Part shown: positions 34,996-45,163 of the stretch, piece by piece
Position numbering within the stretch: position 1 is the first letter of the stretch
How the letters are laid out: each line of letters opens with the position of its first letter
Source: Leeuwenhoekiella aestuarii
Lineage (GTDB): Bacteria; Bacteroidota; Bacteroidia; Flavobacteriales; Flavobacteriaceae
Length of the DNA stretch: 64,000 nucleotides
Reading direction: 5' to 3'
Assembly: GCF_004104055.1 (NCBI RefSeq)
Contig: NZ_QOVJ01000001.1
Location: 868,001 to 932,000, forward strand
Program-made: the position numbers and the translations under genes
The notes under the pieces: model-generated
Told to the model about the DNA's origin: nothing
The model's input: only the letters and a program-made list of their open reading frames with translations
Databases searched by the model: none

Positions 34996-35948
34996 TGACG
35001 CATAAAAGCAGTCTGGAGACAGATCAACAATTAGAAGCGCTTAGAGAAAAATTTGATGCAATGGGTCAAAACCTGAATCATCAATTAGAAGGATTCGCAC
35101 ATAGTAAGCCCATAAATTATTGGGATTATATTCAGGTTGATTCCTTATTAAGTCTTCAAAACCAGCGTACTCTTCTTCCTGATGAAATGGTTTTTATTAT
35201 GTATCATCAGATCAACGAACTGCTTTTTAAAATGATTTTATGGGAAATTGAGCAGGTCGCTTATGAGAAAGACTTGAATGTGGTTTTCTTTTCAGAAAAG
35301 TTAAATCGCATCAGCAGATACTTTGATATGCTTACTTCTTCTTTTAATATTATGCGAGAAGGGATGAATATGGAGCAGTATCTCAAATTCAGAAGAACCT
35401 TAAGTCCTGCAAGTGGTTTTCAAAGTGCGCAGTATCGCTTTGTAGAGTTTGGTTCTACTGAACTCATAAATCTTATAGATGCACGTTTCCGCGAAAGCTT
35501 CAAAAATGAAGAAGTTACAGATGAGAGCTACTACGATAAAGTCTTTGAGCATTTATATTGGCAAGCAGCCGGCAAAGATTATGAGACCGGCGATAAAACG
35601 TATACGTTAAAAGCATTTGAATTAAAATATAAGGAAGCCTTCATTCGTTTTCTAAAACAATACAAAACCCTAAATTTGTGGGCCAGATTTAAAACCTTGC
35701 CACTTTCTGATCAAAAGGATGCAACATTGCTTGAAGCGATGCGTCACTATGATTACACAGTAAATATCAAGTGGGTTATGTCGCACTACCATACTGCCCT
35801 TCATTATTTAAGTCAAGGTAAAGAGCCGTTAGAGGCAACAGGCGGTAGTGATTGGGTAAAATATATGCATCCCAAATATCAGAAACGCATATTTTTCCCT
35901 GATTTGTGGTCTGAAGAAGAACGCGCAAACTGGGGACAGAATATCTAA
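34995..35948 (+). CDS. Tryptophan 2,3-dioxygenase
   Basis: 317 residues, a helical haem dioxygenase that opens the indole ring of tryptophan to N-formylkynurenine. Diagnostic regions are INYWDYIQVDSLLSLQNQ, FIMYHQINELLFKMILWEIE with a substrate/haem-pocket His, 'PASGFQSAQYRFVEFGS', 'HYDYTVNIKWVMSHYHTALHYL' with the proximal haem His region, and 'EATGGSDWVKYM' near the end. It is coupled to DUF3108 (1-base overlap). No kynureninase or formamidase is in the window, so the fate of the kynurenine cannot be stated. Confidence 0.88.
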   Translation: MTHKSSLETDQQLEALREKFDAMGQNLNHQLEGFAHSKPINYWDYIQVDSLLSLQNQRTLLPDEMVFIMYHQINELLFKMILWEIEQVAYEKDLNVVFFSEKLNRISRYFDMLTSSFNIMREGMNMEQYLKFRRTLSPASGFQSAQYRFVEFGSTELINLIDARFRESFKNEEVTDESYYDKVFEHLYWQAAGKDYETGDKTYTLKAFELKYKEAFIRFLKQYKTLNLWARFKTLPLSDQKDATLLEAMRHYDYTVNIKWVMSHYHTALHYLSQGKEPLEATGGSDWVKYMHPKYQKRIFFPDLWSEEERANWGQNI

Positions 35949-35979
35949 ATAAAAACATTAAAATTTCAAATACCCTAAA

Positions 35980-37221
35980 TTGAAAAAAATTAGTCTCGTA
36001 TTGCTGGCTGTACTCACTTTAATGAGTTGTGCTGATGATAAAAAAATAGAAAAAAAACCGGAAGTACAAGAAGTAAAGAAGCCTGTTAATAAAAGGTTTG
36101 GTTATGTGCTAGATGATTATGAGGTGATATCAGATACCGTGCAGTCTGGGGATAGTTTTGGTCAGATTTTGTTTGAAAATGGTATTGATTACGGGACTAT
36201 TCAACAAATTACAGACACCGTACAGTCTACTTTTGATACACGTAAAATTCTTGTAGGTAAGCCATATACCTTACTTAAAAGTAAGGATTCTGCAAATCAG
36301 GCAAAAGTTTTTATATATGAGGAAAACAAGATAGATTATGTCGTGCTTGATTTTGCTGATGAGGTTGTAAAAGCTGCCGCTAAAAAAAGACCAGTTACGG
36401 TTAAGGAACGTGTGGTAAGCGGTGTTATAAATAGTAACCTTTCTTCTACTTTTGATGATCTTGGTGTGAATATTTTAGTGGCTTATAAAATGGCAGATAT
36501 TTATGCCTGGACTATTGATTTCTTCCGTCTTCAAGAAGGGGATAGATTTAAAGTAATTTATACTGAGAAGTTTATCAATGATACCATTCCGGCAGGATTT
36601 GGAGAAATAAAAGCAAGTTGGTTTGAGCACAAAGGCAAACCTGTTTATGCTTTTGCGTATCAGAATGATTCGGTTAATGATGGTAACAGAGACTTTTATG
36701 ATCAGCATGCAGATAATTTAAGAAGAGCTTTTTTAAAAAGTCCGCTTAAATTCGGGCGTATTTCGTCTCGCTATAACTTAAAGCGCAGAATCGCGTATTA
36801 TGGTAATCGTATTCGTCCACATAAGGGAACCGATTTTGCTGCTCCTGTAGGAACTCCGATTATGGCGACTTCAGACGGTACGGTAATCGCTTCAGAATAC
36901 AGAGGTGGTAATGGAAATTATGTGAAAGTTAGGCACAATAAAACCTATGATACGCAGTATTTACACATGAGTAAACGTGCAGTTAGCAGAGGTGATTATG
37001 TGCGACAAGGAGAAGTAATAGGTTATATAGGTATGACTGGTAATACCAGTGGACCTCACGTTTGCTATCGTTTTTGGAAAAACGGTAAGCAAGTTAATCC
37101 ATTTGCTATAGATTTACCTACTTCAGAGCCTTTAGCAGAAGAACTACAACCTCAATATTTTGAATTTATAGCTCCTTTGAGAGCGCAATTAGATGCAATA
37201 ACCTTCCAAAAATCAACATAA
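35980..37221 (+). CDS. M23-family (LytM-type) lipoprotein peptidase
   Basis: 413 residues. The start is TTG at 35980, since only this gives the lipoprotein signal [19 protein letters not shown] (lipobox LMSC). A LysM-like/OapA-type region precedes the catalytic domain, which has [21 protein letters not shown] (HxxxD) and [11 protein letters not shown]. The usual closing HxH is altered: [17 protein letters not shown] has Cys where the zinc-ligand His normally stands. Such enzymes cut peptidoglycan cross-bridges or, when inactive, activate amidases. Cys can replace His as a zinc ligand, so activity is uncertain. It is 31 bases from the tryptophan dioxygenase and one base before pgi, suggesting cotranscription. 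Confidence 0.83.
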   Translation: MKKISLVLLAVLTLMSCADDKKIEKKPEVQEVKKPVNKRFGYVLDDYEVISDTVQSGDSFGQILFENGIDYGTIQQITDTVQSTFDTRKILVGKPYTLLKSKDSANQAKVFIYEENKIDYVVLDFADEVVKAAAKKRPVTVKERVVSGVINSNLSSTFDDLGVNILVAYKMADIYAWTIDFFRLQEGDRFKVIYTEKFINDTIPAGFGEIKASWFEHKGKPVYAFAYQNDSVNDGNRDFYDQHADNLRRAFLKSPLKFGRISSRYNLKRRIAYYGNRIRPHKGTDFAAPVGTPIMATSDGTVIASEYRGGNGNYVKVRHNKTYDTQYLHMSKRAVSRGDYVRQGEVIGYIGMTGNTSGPHVCYRFWKNGKQVNPFAIDLPTSEPLAEELQPQYFEFIAPLRAQLDAITFQKST

Positions 37222-37222
37222 A

Positions 37223-38866
37223 ATGCAAAAAGTAAATCCTACTAAGACAAAAGCCTGGAAAGCACTTCAGGCACATTTTGAAGACATTAAAGATGTCGAA
37301 ATGAAGAAACTCTTTGAAGATCAATCAAGGGCAGCAGCTTTTACTTTGAAGTGGGAAGACTTTTATGTGGATTACAGTAAAAACAGGATCACTGAAGAGA
37401 CAAAATCTTTATTGCTGGATCTAGCTAAAGAAATGAATCTTGAGGAAGCTAAGGCAGCTTATTTTGGCGGAGCCGAAATAAATGAGACTGAAGGTCGTGC
37501 AGTAATGCATACGGCTCTTCGTCAGCCCAGTACAGCAAATGTAAAGATTGATGGAGCAGATGTAATTCCTGAAGTAAACGAAGTAAAAGCAAAAATTAAG
37601 GGTTTTTGCGACACTGTTATTAGTGGTGAACATAAAGGATATACTGGTAAAGCAATTACCGATGTGGTGAATATAGGTATTGGAGGTTCTGATCTTGGTC
37701 CTGTTATGGTTGCTGAAGCTTTAGCATATTACCATAACCATTTAAAAGTTCATTTCATATCTAATGTAGATGGCGATCACGTTCACGAATCTCTAAAAGC
37801 TTTAAATCCGGAAACAACCTTGTTTGTGATCGTATCTAAAACCTTTACAACTCAAGAAACACTTTCTAATGCTAATACTGCACGTAAATGGTTTTTAGGT
37901 AAAGTTTCTGGTGCTGTAGCAGACGGTGAGGCTGTCGCAAAACACTTTGTTGCCGTTTCTACAAATGAGACTGCCGTTAAAGATTTTGGCATAGACCCTA
38001 ATAATGTTTTCACAATGTGGGACTGGGTTGGTGGTCGTTTCTCATTATGGAGTTCGGTAGGGCTTTCTATTGCTTTGGCGGTGGGCTACAACAATTTTGA
38101 GAGTATGCTTGCTGGCGCTCATAAAGCTGATGAGCATTTCAAAAACACACCACTTGATGAGAATATTTCAGTAATACTGGCGCTTGTAACAGTATGGTAC
38201 AACAATTTCTTTGGTGCAGAAAGTGAAGCGATTATTCCTTATACACAATATTTACACCGTTTCCCTGCTTACCTTCAACAGGCAATTATGGAAAGTAACG
38301 GTAAAAGTGTGGACCGTAATGGAAAGCACGTAGATTATCAAACGGGGCAAATAGTTTGGGGAGAACCGGGAACCAATTCACAACATGCATTTTTTCAGTT
38401 GATACATCAGGGAACTAAAATTATTCCTACTCATTTTATTGGCTATAAACATTCATTACATGGTGATGTAGATCACCATAATAAGTTGATGGCTAACTTT
38501 TTTGCGCAAACTGAAGCTTTAATGAATGGTAAAACAGAAGCTGAAGCTAGGGCAGAATTAGAAGCTTCTGATATGGATGCTAATGCGATTCAGAAATTGG
38601 TTCCATTTAAGGTTTTTGATGGTAATAAACCTACTACAACAATCCTTATTGATAAGCTAACTCCAGAAAGTTTAGGTGCGTTGATAGCGTTATATGAGCA
38701 TAAGATCTTTACCGAAGGTATTTTATGGAACATATTTAGCTATGACCAGTGGGGTGTTGAGTTAGGAAAACAGTTGGCAAAAAATGTTTTAACTGATTTA
38801 AATTCAGAGACTATAGCTTCCCATGATTCCTCAACAACAGCTTTAATTAAAGCATTTAAAGAGTAA
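37223..38866 (+). CDS. pgi: Glucose-6-phosphate isomerase
   Basis: 547 residues, interconverting glucose-6-phosphate and fructose-6-phosphate. Signature blocks are [39 protein letters not shown] (phosphate site), '[20 protein letters not shown]', and '[20 protein letters not shown]' then [20 protein letters not shown], which holds the active-site Glu/His region. C-terminal [15 protein letters not shown] is the second PROSITE-type signature. Length equals the E. coli enzyme. The start ATG lies one base past the M23 stop, so it is part of that operon. Confidence 0.96.
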   Translation: MQKVNPTKTKAWKALQAHFEDIKDVEMKKLFEDQSRAAAFTLKWEDFYVDYSKNRITEETKSLLLDLAKEMNLEEAKAAYFGGAEINETEGRAVMHTALRQPSTANVKIDGADVIPEVNEVKAKIKGFCDTVISGEHKGYTGKAITDVVNIGIGGSDLGPVMVAEALAYYHNHLKVHFISNVDGDHVHESLKALNPETTLFVIVSKTFTTQETLSNANTARKWFLGKVSGAVADGEAVAKHFVAVSTNETAVKDFGIDPNNVFTMWDWVGGRFSLWSSVGLSIALAVGYNNFESMLAGAHKADEHFKNTPLDENISVILALVTVWYNNFFGAESEAIIPYTQYLHRFPAYLQQAIMESNGKSVDRNGKHVDYQTGQIVWGEPGTNSQHAFFQLIHQGTKIIPTHFIGYKHSLHGDVDHHNKLMANFFAQTEALMNGKTEAEARAELEASDMDANAIQKLVPFKVFDGNKPTTTILIDKLTPESLGALIALYEHKIFTEGILWNIFSYDQWGVELGKQLAKNVLTDLNSETIASHDSSTTALIKAFKE

Positions 38867-39034
38867 ATTTTACGCTTATTTGGATTTAGATTTTTAACTG
38901 TTAAATATTAATTTAAAATATTTAGGGGTTAAAATAGCACATACGCTGTTGAGATGTTATTCTTAACATTGCGTTAATATTTAATTAGGTCTTTATTAAG
39001 ACTTTTGCGCAAAATCTAAATTTAAACAAGCACA

Positions 39035-41587
39035 ATGAAAAAAATTACAAGTTCACTAACACTTGTGTTTCTTCTGTTTACAGCCTTTATGCAAGCACAA
39101 GGAACAATTCGTGGTACTGTAGTAGACGGTGAAAATGGTACGCCGCTACCTGGAGTAAACGTAGTTGTTGAAGGAACAACTAACGGAGTATCAACTGATT
39201 TTGACGGAGTTTTCGAAATTCAGGTTGTTGATAATGCAGGTTCTTTACGTGTCTCTTACGTAGGGTTTAAGCCTTCTACTATTGCTTTTGATTTGTCTGG
39301 TAAAAAAGTAATAGATCTTGGGACGGTCCAGTTGGAAATGGATTCTGATGCCCTTGATGAGGTAATTGTCAAAGCGTATTCTCTAGCAATTGATCGTAAA
39401 ACACCGGTTGCAGTTTCTACAATTAAAGCTGAGACCATTCAGAATGAATTGGGTAGTCAGGAATTTCCTGAAATCCTAAAAACAACTCCTGGTGTTTATG
39501 TAACCCGAGGTGGTGGTGGTTTTGGAGATGCAGAACTGCGTGTACGTGGTTTTAACTCTGAAAACGTTGCGGTAATGATAAACGGTATTCCGGTAAACGA
39601 TATGGAAAATGGTCGTGTATATTGGAGTAACTGGGCAGGTCTATCTGATGTAACTAGTTCTATGCAGGTACAAAGAGGTCTTGGTGCGGCAATGATAGGT
39701 CTTCCTTCTATTGGAGGTACTGTAAACATTGTTACAAAAGCTACTGACATCAATAAAGGTGGAAATGTAATGATGACCACAGGTAATGATGGTTATACAA
39801 AATATGGCTTTACACTTTCTACAGGGATGTTAGAAAATGATTGGGCGGCTACGGTAAGTCTTTCTAGAACTACTGGAGAGCAGTTTGTAGATGCTACTAC
39901 AATTGATGCTTATTCTTACTTTTTAAACCTAGCAAAAAAAATCGGTGATAATCACGAATTGTCGTTTACTGCTTTTGGAGCGCCACAACGTCACGGCCAG
40001 CGTCAAAATCGATTGTTAATAGACGATTATAGAAGAAGTGATCGTGGTATACGTACCAATACAGATTATGGTTATAAAAATGGTCAGCTGGTAAATATTG
40101 AAGACAACTTCTACCATAAGCCACAGATGTCGTTAAACCATTATTGGACAATTAATGATATTTCATCATTAACTACTTCAGTTTACTATTCTATAGGTAC
40201 TGGAGGTGGCGGAGGTACTGCGGGTACTAATAAATTCGGGAAATACGATACAAACTATCGTGATCAAGAATTTGGACCTGTAAATCTTGATAAGATCGTT
40301 GCAGAAAATAAGGCTTTAGGTCAGGCAACAAGTGCTGAAACTTTCTTGAGAGCTTCAAGAAACAACCACCAGTGGTATGGTGCTTTGTCAACATACAATA
40401 CAGAACTTTCTGAATATATAGATTTAACTGCAGGTGTAGATTTGCGTTTTTACAGAGGGGATCACTATACAGAATTAACTGATCTTTTAGGAGCTGCTTT
40501 TTATTTAGATAATAGTGATGTAAATAATCCTAACAGAGTTGTTAGAGAAGGGGATAAGTATAACTATAATGACACCGGTTATACTAACTGGCAAGGGTTA
40601 TTTGCTCAGGCAGAATATAACAAAGATGCTATTTCTGCTGTGATTTCTGTTGCAGGTAACAACACTTCTTACAAAAGAGAAGATTATTATAAGTATACAC
40701 CAGACGATCCGTTAAGAGAAACAGATTGGATAAACTTTACAGCTTTTAGTACTAAAGGAGGTATTAATTATCGTCTGGATGATGTAAATAATGTATTTGC
40801 AAATGTAGGGTATTTTGAACGAGCTCCATTTAATGAAGCGGTTTTTATAAACAATCGAAATGTTGTAAATGAGGATGCCGAAAACCAAAAGATATTTAGT
40901 GCAGAACTAGGTTATGGCTTAAGAACAGATAATTTTAGAGCTGACTTGAATGTATATCGTACTAAATGGATGGATAGATCATATACTATAACAAGAACAG
41001 CCAACACTATTCAATACACCGCAAATATTTTAGGGGTAGACGCACTACACCAGGGTGTTGAATTAGAATTGCAATACCGTCCTATAGAGACTTTAACCTT
41101 GACTGGTATGGCATCTTTGGGAGACTGGCAATGGGATAATAATGTAACTAATGTTCAGGTTTTTGACGATCAACAAAATCCTATTGGAGACCCAATTGAT
41201 ATCTTTTTAGAGGGTGTGAAAGTGGGTAACTCAGCACAAACTACCTTTGCATTAGGTGCAGATTATGCTGTGCTTGCTTCAACAACTGTAAGAGCTTCAT
41301 TTAACTATGCAGGTAATTACTATGCCGATTATGACGTAACTGGTCGTAGCGTAGAAGGTTTGCCACAAACTTGGGAGATGCCAGATTACGGAGTATTTGA
41401 CTTGGGCTTAACACACAGATTTAATTTTGGTGGATTTAATGCACAAATAAATGCTAACGTGTTCAATGTATTAGGTACTGAGTATATTTCTGACGCGCAA
41501 GATGGTGATGGTTCTGTTGCTGAAACAGCATTAGTTTACTACGGTCCTGGTAGAACATACACTGTAGGAGCAAAAATTAATTTTTAA
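39035..41587 (+). CDS. TonB-dependent receptor with carboxypeptidase-like N-domain
   Basis: 850 residues. Signal peptide (ending FTAFMQAQ), then a CarboxypepD_reg-like domain (GTIRGTVVDGENGTPLPGVN then VSTDFDGVFEIQV), a plug with VTRGGGGFGDAELRVRGFNS and 'GLPSIGGTVNIVTKA', then a barrel ending PGRTYTVGAKINF. This is a SusC-like/TonB receptor of Bacteroidota; the plug is closer to the general iron/vitamin receptor type than to SusC proper. It is followed 12 bases later by a repeat lipoprotein that may be its surface partner, and by an endonuclease lipoprotein. The 168-base upstream gap is AT-rich; I see no strong -7 element in it. The substrate is unknown. Confidence 0.85.
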   Translation: MKKITSSLTLVFLLFTAFMQAQGTIRGTVVDGENGTPLPGVNVVVEGTTNGVSTDFDGVFEIQVVDNAGSLRVSYVGFKPSTIAFDLSGKKVIDLGTVQLEMDSDALDEVIVKAYSLAIDRKTPVAVSTIKAETIQNELGSQEFPEILKTTPGVYVTRGGGGFGDAELRVRGFNSENVAVMINGIPVNDMENGRVYWSNWAGLSDVTSSMQVQRGLGAAMIGLPSIGGTVNIVTKATDINKGGNVMMTTGNDGYTKYGFTLSTGMLENDWAATVSLSRTTGEQFVDATTIDAYSYFLNLAKKIGDNHELSFTAFGAPQRHGQRQNRLLIDDYRRSDRGIRTNTDYGYKNGQLVNIEDNFYHKPQMSLNHYWTINDISSLTTSVYYSIGTGGGGGTAGTNKFGKYDTNYRDQEFGPVNLDKIVAENKALGQATSAETFLRASRNNHQWYGALSTYNTELSEYIDLTAGVDLRFYRGDHYTELTDLLGAAFYLDNSDVNNPNRVVREGDKYNYNDTGYTNWQGLFAQAEYNKDAISAVISVAGNNTSYKREDYYKYTPDDPLRETDWINFTAFSTKGGINYRLDDVNNVFANVGYFERAPFNEAVFINNRNVVNEDAENQKIFSAELGYGLRTDNFRADLNVYRTKWMDRSYTITRTANTIQYTANILGVDALHQGVELELQYRPIETLTLTGMASLGDWQWDNNVTNVQVFDDQQNPIGDPIDIFLEGVKVGNSAQTTFALGADYAVLASTTVRASFNYAGNYYADYDVTGRSVEGLPQTWEMPDYGVFDLGLTHRFNFGGFNAQINANVFNVLGTEYISDAQDGDGSVAETALVYYGPGRTYTVGAKINF

Positions 41588-41599
41588 TAAAAAATTGAA

Positions 41600-43300
41600 A
41601 TGAAAAAATTTAACTATTTAATCGTTGTAATTACCATAGGCGTTATGTCTGTGGGTTGCGATCCTGTAGAGGATATAAATGATAGCCTGGCTGCAAATGA
41701 GCCTGGTATCAGCACTGTATTGGATTATACGTTAACTGATGATGACTACGAAGATTTAGAGCTTTCATTTGGTAACTTTAGTAGCCTTGACGATGCTAAG
41801 GCTTTAATACCTCAGGTGCTTAAAAATAACTTTCCGGTACTAGGAGCTGGTTCATTGGCCAATGTTAGCTTTAATATTTATGATCCTATACGTGTTCAGG
41901 ATTATGCTGTGAATGCGGCAGATTATGAAGAAGCTGGTCTTTCAGAGGCTTATTTTTCTGGTTTAGATGATGTTCAGGATTTTCTGGATCTTAAATACCC
42001 ACAAGCTGAAAATGGAGATTATGTAAATCTTACGTATCAGGTATTAGCTGACGAAATCGCTTATACACTTGATGCAGATGATTTTGACTTGATAGGTGAT
42101 GAATTGGCTGATGCTTATCCTGATCCTGCATCAAGTGCAGCTCAATACAGCAATTTTGAAAAGAGAGATGGAAGTGATTCTTTCTGGTCTGATGATATGA
42201 TCCTTGAGGCTATCAATATTGTATTAGCTGATAATTTTGACAATGTTTCAGGTCAAAAGTACAGTGTTTCTTATGCAATTTATGATGGAAGCGCTGGTGC
42301 TGAAAGTATGACTGTTCAGTTTGATGGTAACGCTTATGTTGCAGTTGGCGGTGTAGCTTACGAATTTGTTGATTCAGATTATGAATTGGCAGCTACACAG
42401 TTAGCTACAGCATATCCGGGACCTGCAGCTAATGCTGGTCAATTTGGTAGCTTTGATGTTCGTGAAACTAGCGACAACTATTGGAGTCCTGCAATGTTGC
42501 TTGAAGCATTTAATATTGTTCTAGATGCTCAATATCCTGATTCTGCAGAAGGGAATAAATTTGAATTGACTTATGCGATTTATAACGGTGCAGTTTCAAC
42601 CCAAGTTTCTTCTGTAATTAAAGAAGGAGATACTTTTGTAATAGATGAGACTGCTTCAGTTTCTACTATTGAGGCAACTGCAGTTTATGCATATGCAAAC
42701 AATACCTGGAATAAGCCCTTTACTTTAGAGTCTGAAGATTACACAGAGATGGAGCAAAGATTCCCTAATTTTGATGATGAGGACGAGGCTATCTATAAGC
42801 TACAAATTTTCTTAGGTAGAGAGTTTCCTTACGCAGAAGAGGGCGATTTTGTAGCTGTTGCTTACGCTTTTTATGATGGTTCTACATCAACAGAATATGC
42901 AAACTTTGTATTTAAAAATGGATCTTTTGTGAATATTCCTAGTGTGGTAGAGTCTTCTTTACAGTTTGGTAATGATGGTTCAACTTGGGTGCCAGATAAT
43001 ACTATCGCTTATTCACTTGCAGGTGCAGATTACATATTAATAGCAGATGCTCTTGCTGCAGAATATCCTGCTCAAACAGCAAGTATGGCGCAATATGGAA
43101 ACTTAGATCGTCGTAGTGGTAATGCTGCTTATTGGAGTGATGATATGATCGTAGAGGGAATGAATGTTCTTCTTGATGAGATTGCCCCTTCAGCTGCAGA
43201 AGGTCAGAAATATGCGGTTACATTTGACATTTACAACGGTTCTAATACTACTGAAACTTTCTATCTGATCAAAACAGATGGGGCGTGGGTATTACAGTAA
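41600..43300 (+). CDS. Lipoprotein built of six related modules
   Basis: 566 residues. Lipoprotein signal MKKFNYLIVVITIGVMSVGC (C20). The rest is an internal repeat of 55-95 residues: each module starts like Y(T/S)L-DDY-- and ends with a strand such as YSVSYAIYDGSAGAES. Three modules (second half and last) are long and share an inserted motif like FEKRDGSDSFWSDDMILEAI or LDRRSGNAAYWSDDMIVEGM; three are short. The protein is acidic and rich in Tyr/Asp/Ala. I do not recognise a named family. Position between a TonB receptor and an endonuclease lipoprotein suggests a surface-exposed substrate-binding partner. A strong hairpin follows the stop. Confidence 0.7.
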   Translation: MKKFNYLIVVITIGVMSVGCDPVEDINDSLAANEPGISTVLDYTLTDDDYEDLELSFGNFSSLDDAKALIPQVLKNNFPVLGAGSLANVSFNIYDPIRVQDYAVNAADYEEAGLSEAYFSGLDDVQDFLDLKYPQAENGDYVNLTYQVLADEIAYTLDADDFDLIGDELADAYPDPASSAAQYSNFEKRDGSDSFWSDDMILEAINIVLADNFDNVSGQKYSVSYAIYDGSAGAESMTVQFDGNAYVAVGGVAYEFVDSDYELAATQLATAYPGPAANAGQFGSFDVRETSDNYWSPAMLLEAFNIVLDAQYPDSAEGNKFELTYAIYNGAVSTQVSSVIKEGDTFVIDETASVSTIEATAVYAYANNTWNKPFTLESEDYTEMEQRFPNFDDEDEAIYKLQIFLGREFPYAEEGDFVAVAYAFYDGSTSTEYANFVFKNGSFVNIPSVVESSLQFGNDGSTWVPDNTIAYSLAGADYILIADALAAEYPAQTASMAQYGNLDRRSGNAAYWSDDMIVEGMNVLLDEIAPSAAEGQKYAVTFDIYNGSNTTETFYLIKTDGAWVLQ

Positions 43301-43319
43301 TATATAAATTACTTTAAGT

Positions 43320-43354
43320 AAAACCTCCTACACTACTGTAGGAGGTTTTCTTTT
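43320..43354 (+). terminator. Terminator after the repeat lipoprotein
   Basis: 12-bp stem AAAACCTCCTAC/GTAGGAGGTTTT with an ACTACT loop, then T-rich sequence. Confidence 0.88.
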
Positions 43355-43386
43355 CTATAGCTATATTGAAAACCAATATTTTATTT

Positions 43387-45042
43387 ATGAAAAAGATAAA
43401 CCTTAAAAGAAATGCGATCCGCTTTTTTAATACCGCTTTTGTGCTTTTACTTTTAAGCTGTAGTGGCGGTGATGATTCTCCGGAAACTCCAGATCCAGAA
43501 ACTGAAGTTGATAAACCCGTGGCACAGGCTGATTCTTATACGACAGGTGAAAATGAATCAATTACTTTTGATGACTTACTAGATAATGATACCATCTTTG
43601 ATTTTGGAAGAGTTTCTGAAATCGATAAAGAGTCTTCAAAAGGTGGAACTATTTTGGATAACAGAGACGGTTCTTTTACTTATACGCCACCTAGTAATTT
43701 TACAGGTGAGGATACTTTTGAATATACTTTGTGTGATGCACTGACTCCGGTAAATTGCTCTTCTACTACCGTTACTGTTACTGTAACAGGTTCAGATCCT
43801 ATTGCCGTAGCTGATAGCTATGAAGTAAAGGAAAATAGCGTTTTTAAAATAAATAACTACCTTCAAAATGATGAACTGCTGGATAATGCAATAGTAACAG
43901 AGTTGGATTTAACATGCACTAATGGTTCTGCAGTTTTAAATGAGGATGGTTCGATCTCGTATACTGCGTCTAATGGATATGCAGGTGAAGATACATTTAC
44001 ATATACCATTTGCGATGATGATGAAACTCCGGTTTGCTCTACAGCCACTATTACCATCACGGTTATAGACGAAGGTACTCCTGTCGCTGTTGATGACGAG
44101 TTTGTGTTTAGACAAGAAAATCAGACGTTAACCTTAGAGGGTTTTACTGATAATGATGATTTGATTGACGATGCTGTTGTGACTGAGATCAGTTACTCGG
44201 GATCTGGATCTGCAACGCTTAATGAAGATGGTACGATCACCTATACTTCTTCAAATGATTTTATAGGGGAAGAAACCATTGTTTATACGTTGTGTGATGA
44301 TGATGAGGCACCGTCTTGTGTAACTGCCACAATAACTATTAAGCTTGTAGATGGTCTTGATGTTAATATTCCAGCGGTACTTGAATACTATTACGGAGAT
44401 TTAGCGCTTACTACAGATGAAGATCTAAATTTCACTGTGCTCCGCACGCTTACACAGGAGATGCATACTACGATTCTTACGTATTTTGAGCGTCACGAAT
44501 ATTTATACGATGCAGATGCAGATTTAGATAATCCTGCAAATGTTATACTGATGTATACCGGTGAAAGCAGAGATCGTAGAGAGTATACCTCAGGGAGTAA
44601 TTCCTACTCACCTCAAACTTTTAATACCGAACATATTTTTCCGCAGTCGCGTTTAGCAACTGCAAACGCAGTTACAGATTTACATCATTTACGCTCTACA
44701 GATGACGCGATCAACTCTCTTCGTCTTAATTACCCGTATACAGATGGAAGTGGAGAATATGCGTTGGTCAACGGCAATTCTTGGTTTCCAGGAGATGAAT
44801 GGAAAGGTGATGTGGCGCGTATGGTACTTTATTTAAATATACGCTACGGAGAAGACTATACTAAAATAGGAACACTAGATTTATTCTTAAAGTGGAATCG
44901 TGAAGACCCGGTTTCAGATTTTGAACGTCAGCGAAACGGAGTAATTGAAGGTGCACAGGGAGTTCGTAATCCATTTATTGACAACCCGTATTTAGCAACT
45001 TTAATTTGGGGAGGAACCGCAGCTGAGAATACTTGGGAGTAG
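43387..45042 (+). CDS. Secreted lipoprotein: Ig/cadherin-like repeats + endonuclease I
   Basis: 551 residues. The signal ends LLLLSCSGGDD (lipobox). Three cadherin/Ig-like repeats (about 30-330), each with the form 'DGSFTYTPPSNFTGEDTFEYTLCD', bear conserved Cys pairs. The C-terminal third is an endonuclease I (EndA/NucM) domain: MYTGESRDRREY, then the His-Me finger FNTEHIFPQSRL, DLHHLRSTDDAINSLRLNYP, and the closing RNPFIDNPYLATLIWGG. Such nucleases cut extracellular DNA or RNA non-specifically. ATG 43387 is chosen because MKKINLKRNAIRFFNTAF opens the signal; a start seven codons earlier is possible. It lies 86 bases past a terminator, so it may be separately transcribed. Confidence 0.85.
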   Translation: MKKINLKRNAIRFFNTAFVLLLLSCSGGDDSPETPDPETEVDKPVAQADSYTTGENESITFDDLLDNDTIFDFGRVSEIDKESSKGGTILDNRDGSFTYTPPSNFTGEDTFEYTLCDALTPVNCSSTTVTVTVTGSDPIAVADSYEVKENSVFKINNYLQNDELLDNAIVTELDLTCTNGSAVLNEDGSISYTASNGYAGEDTFTYTICDDDETPVCSTATITITVIDEGTPVAVDDEFVFRQENQTLTLEGFTDNDDLIDDAVVTEISYSGSGSATLNEDGTITYTSSNDFIGEETIVYTLCDDDEAPSCVTATITIKLVDGLDVNIPAVLEYYYGDLALTTDEDLNFTVLRTLTQEMHTTILTYFERHEYLYDADADLDNPANVILMYTGESRDRREYTSGSNSYSPQTFNTEHIFPQSRLATANAVTDLHHLRSTDDAINSLRLNYPYTDGSGEYALVNGNSWFPGDEWKGDVARMVLYLNIRYGEDYTKIGTLDLFLKWNREDPVSDFERQRNGVIEGAQGVRNPFIDNPYLATLIWGGTAAENTWE

Positions 45043-45065
45043 TTAGCTTTTATGTTATGATTTAT

Positions 45066-45094
45066 AAAACCCTTTCATTTAGAAAGGGTTTTTT
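45066..45094 (+). terminator. Terminator after the endonuclease gene
   Basis: 11-bp stem AAAACCCTTTC/GAAAGGGTTTT with an ATTTA loop, followed by T. Confidence 0.88.
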
Positions 45095-45117
45095 GCTATC
45101 TGTTCTTTACTTTTCGG

Positions 45118-45145
45118 TTGTTTTCAAGCCAAAAAGTTATCTTTG
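45118..45145 (+). promoter_or_regulatory. Promoter of the small membrane protein gene
   Basis: TTG (45118-45120) and a perfect -7 element TATCTTTG (45138-45145) are separated by 17 bases, 18 bases upstream of the ATG. Confidence 0.6.
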
Positions 45146-45163
45146 AATTTCAAAAATCAGACT

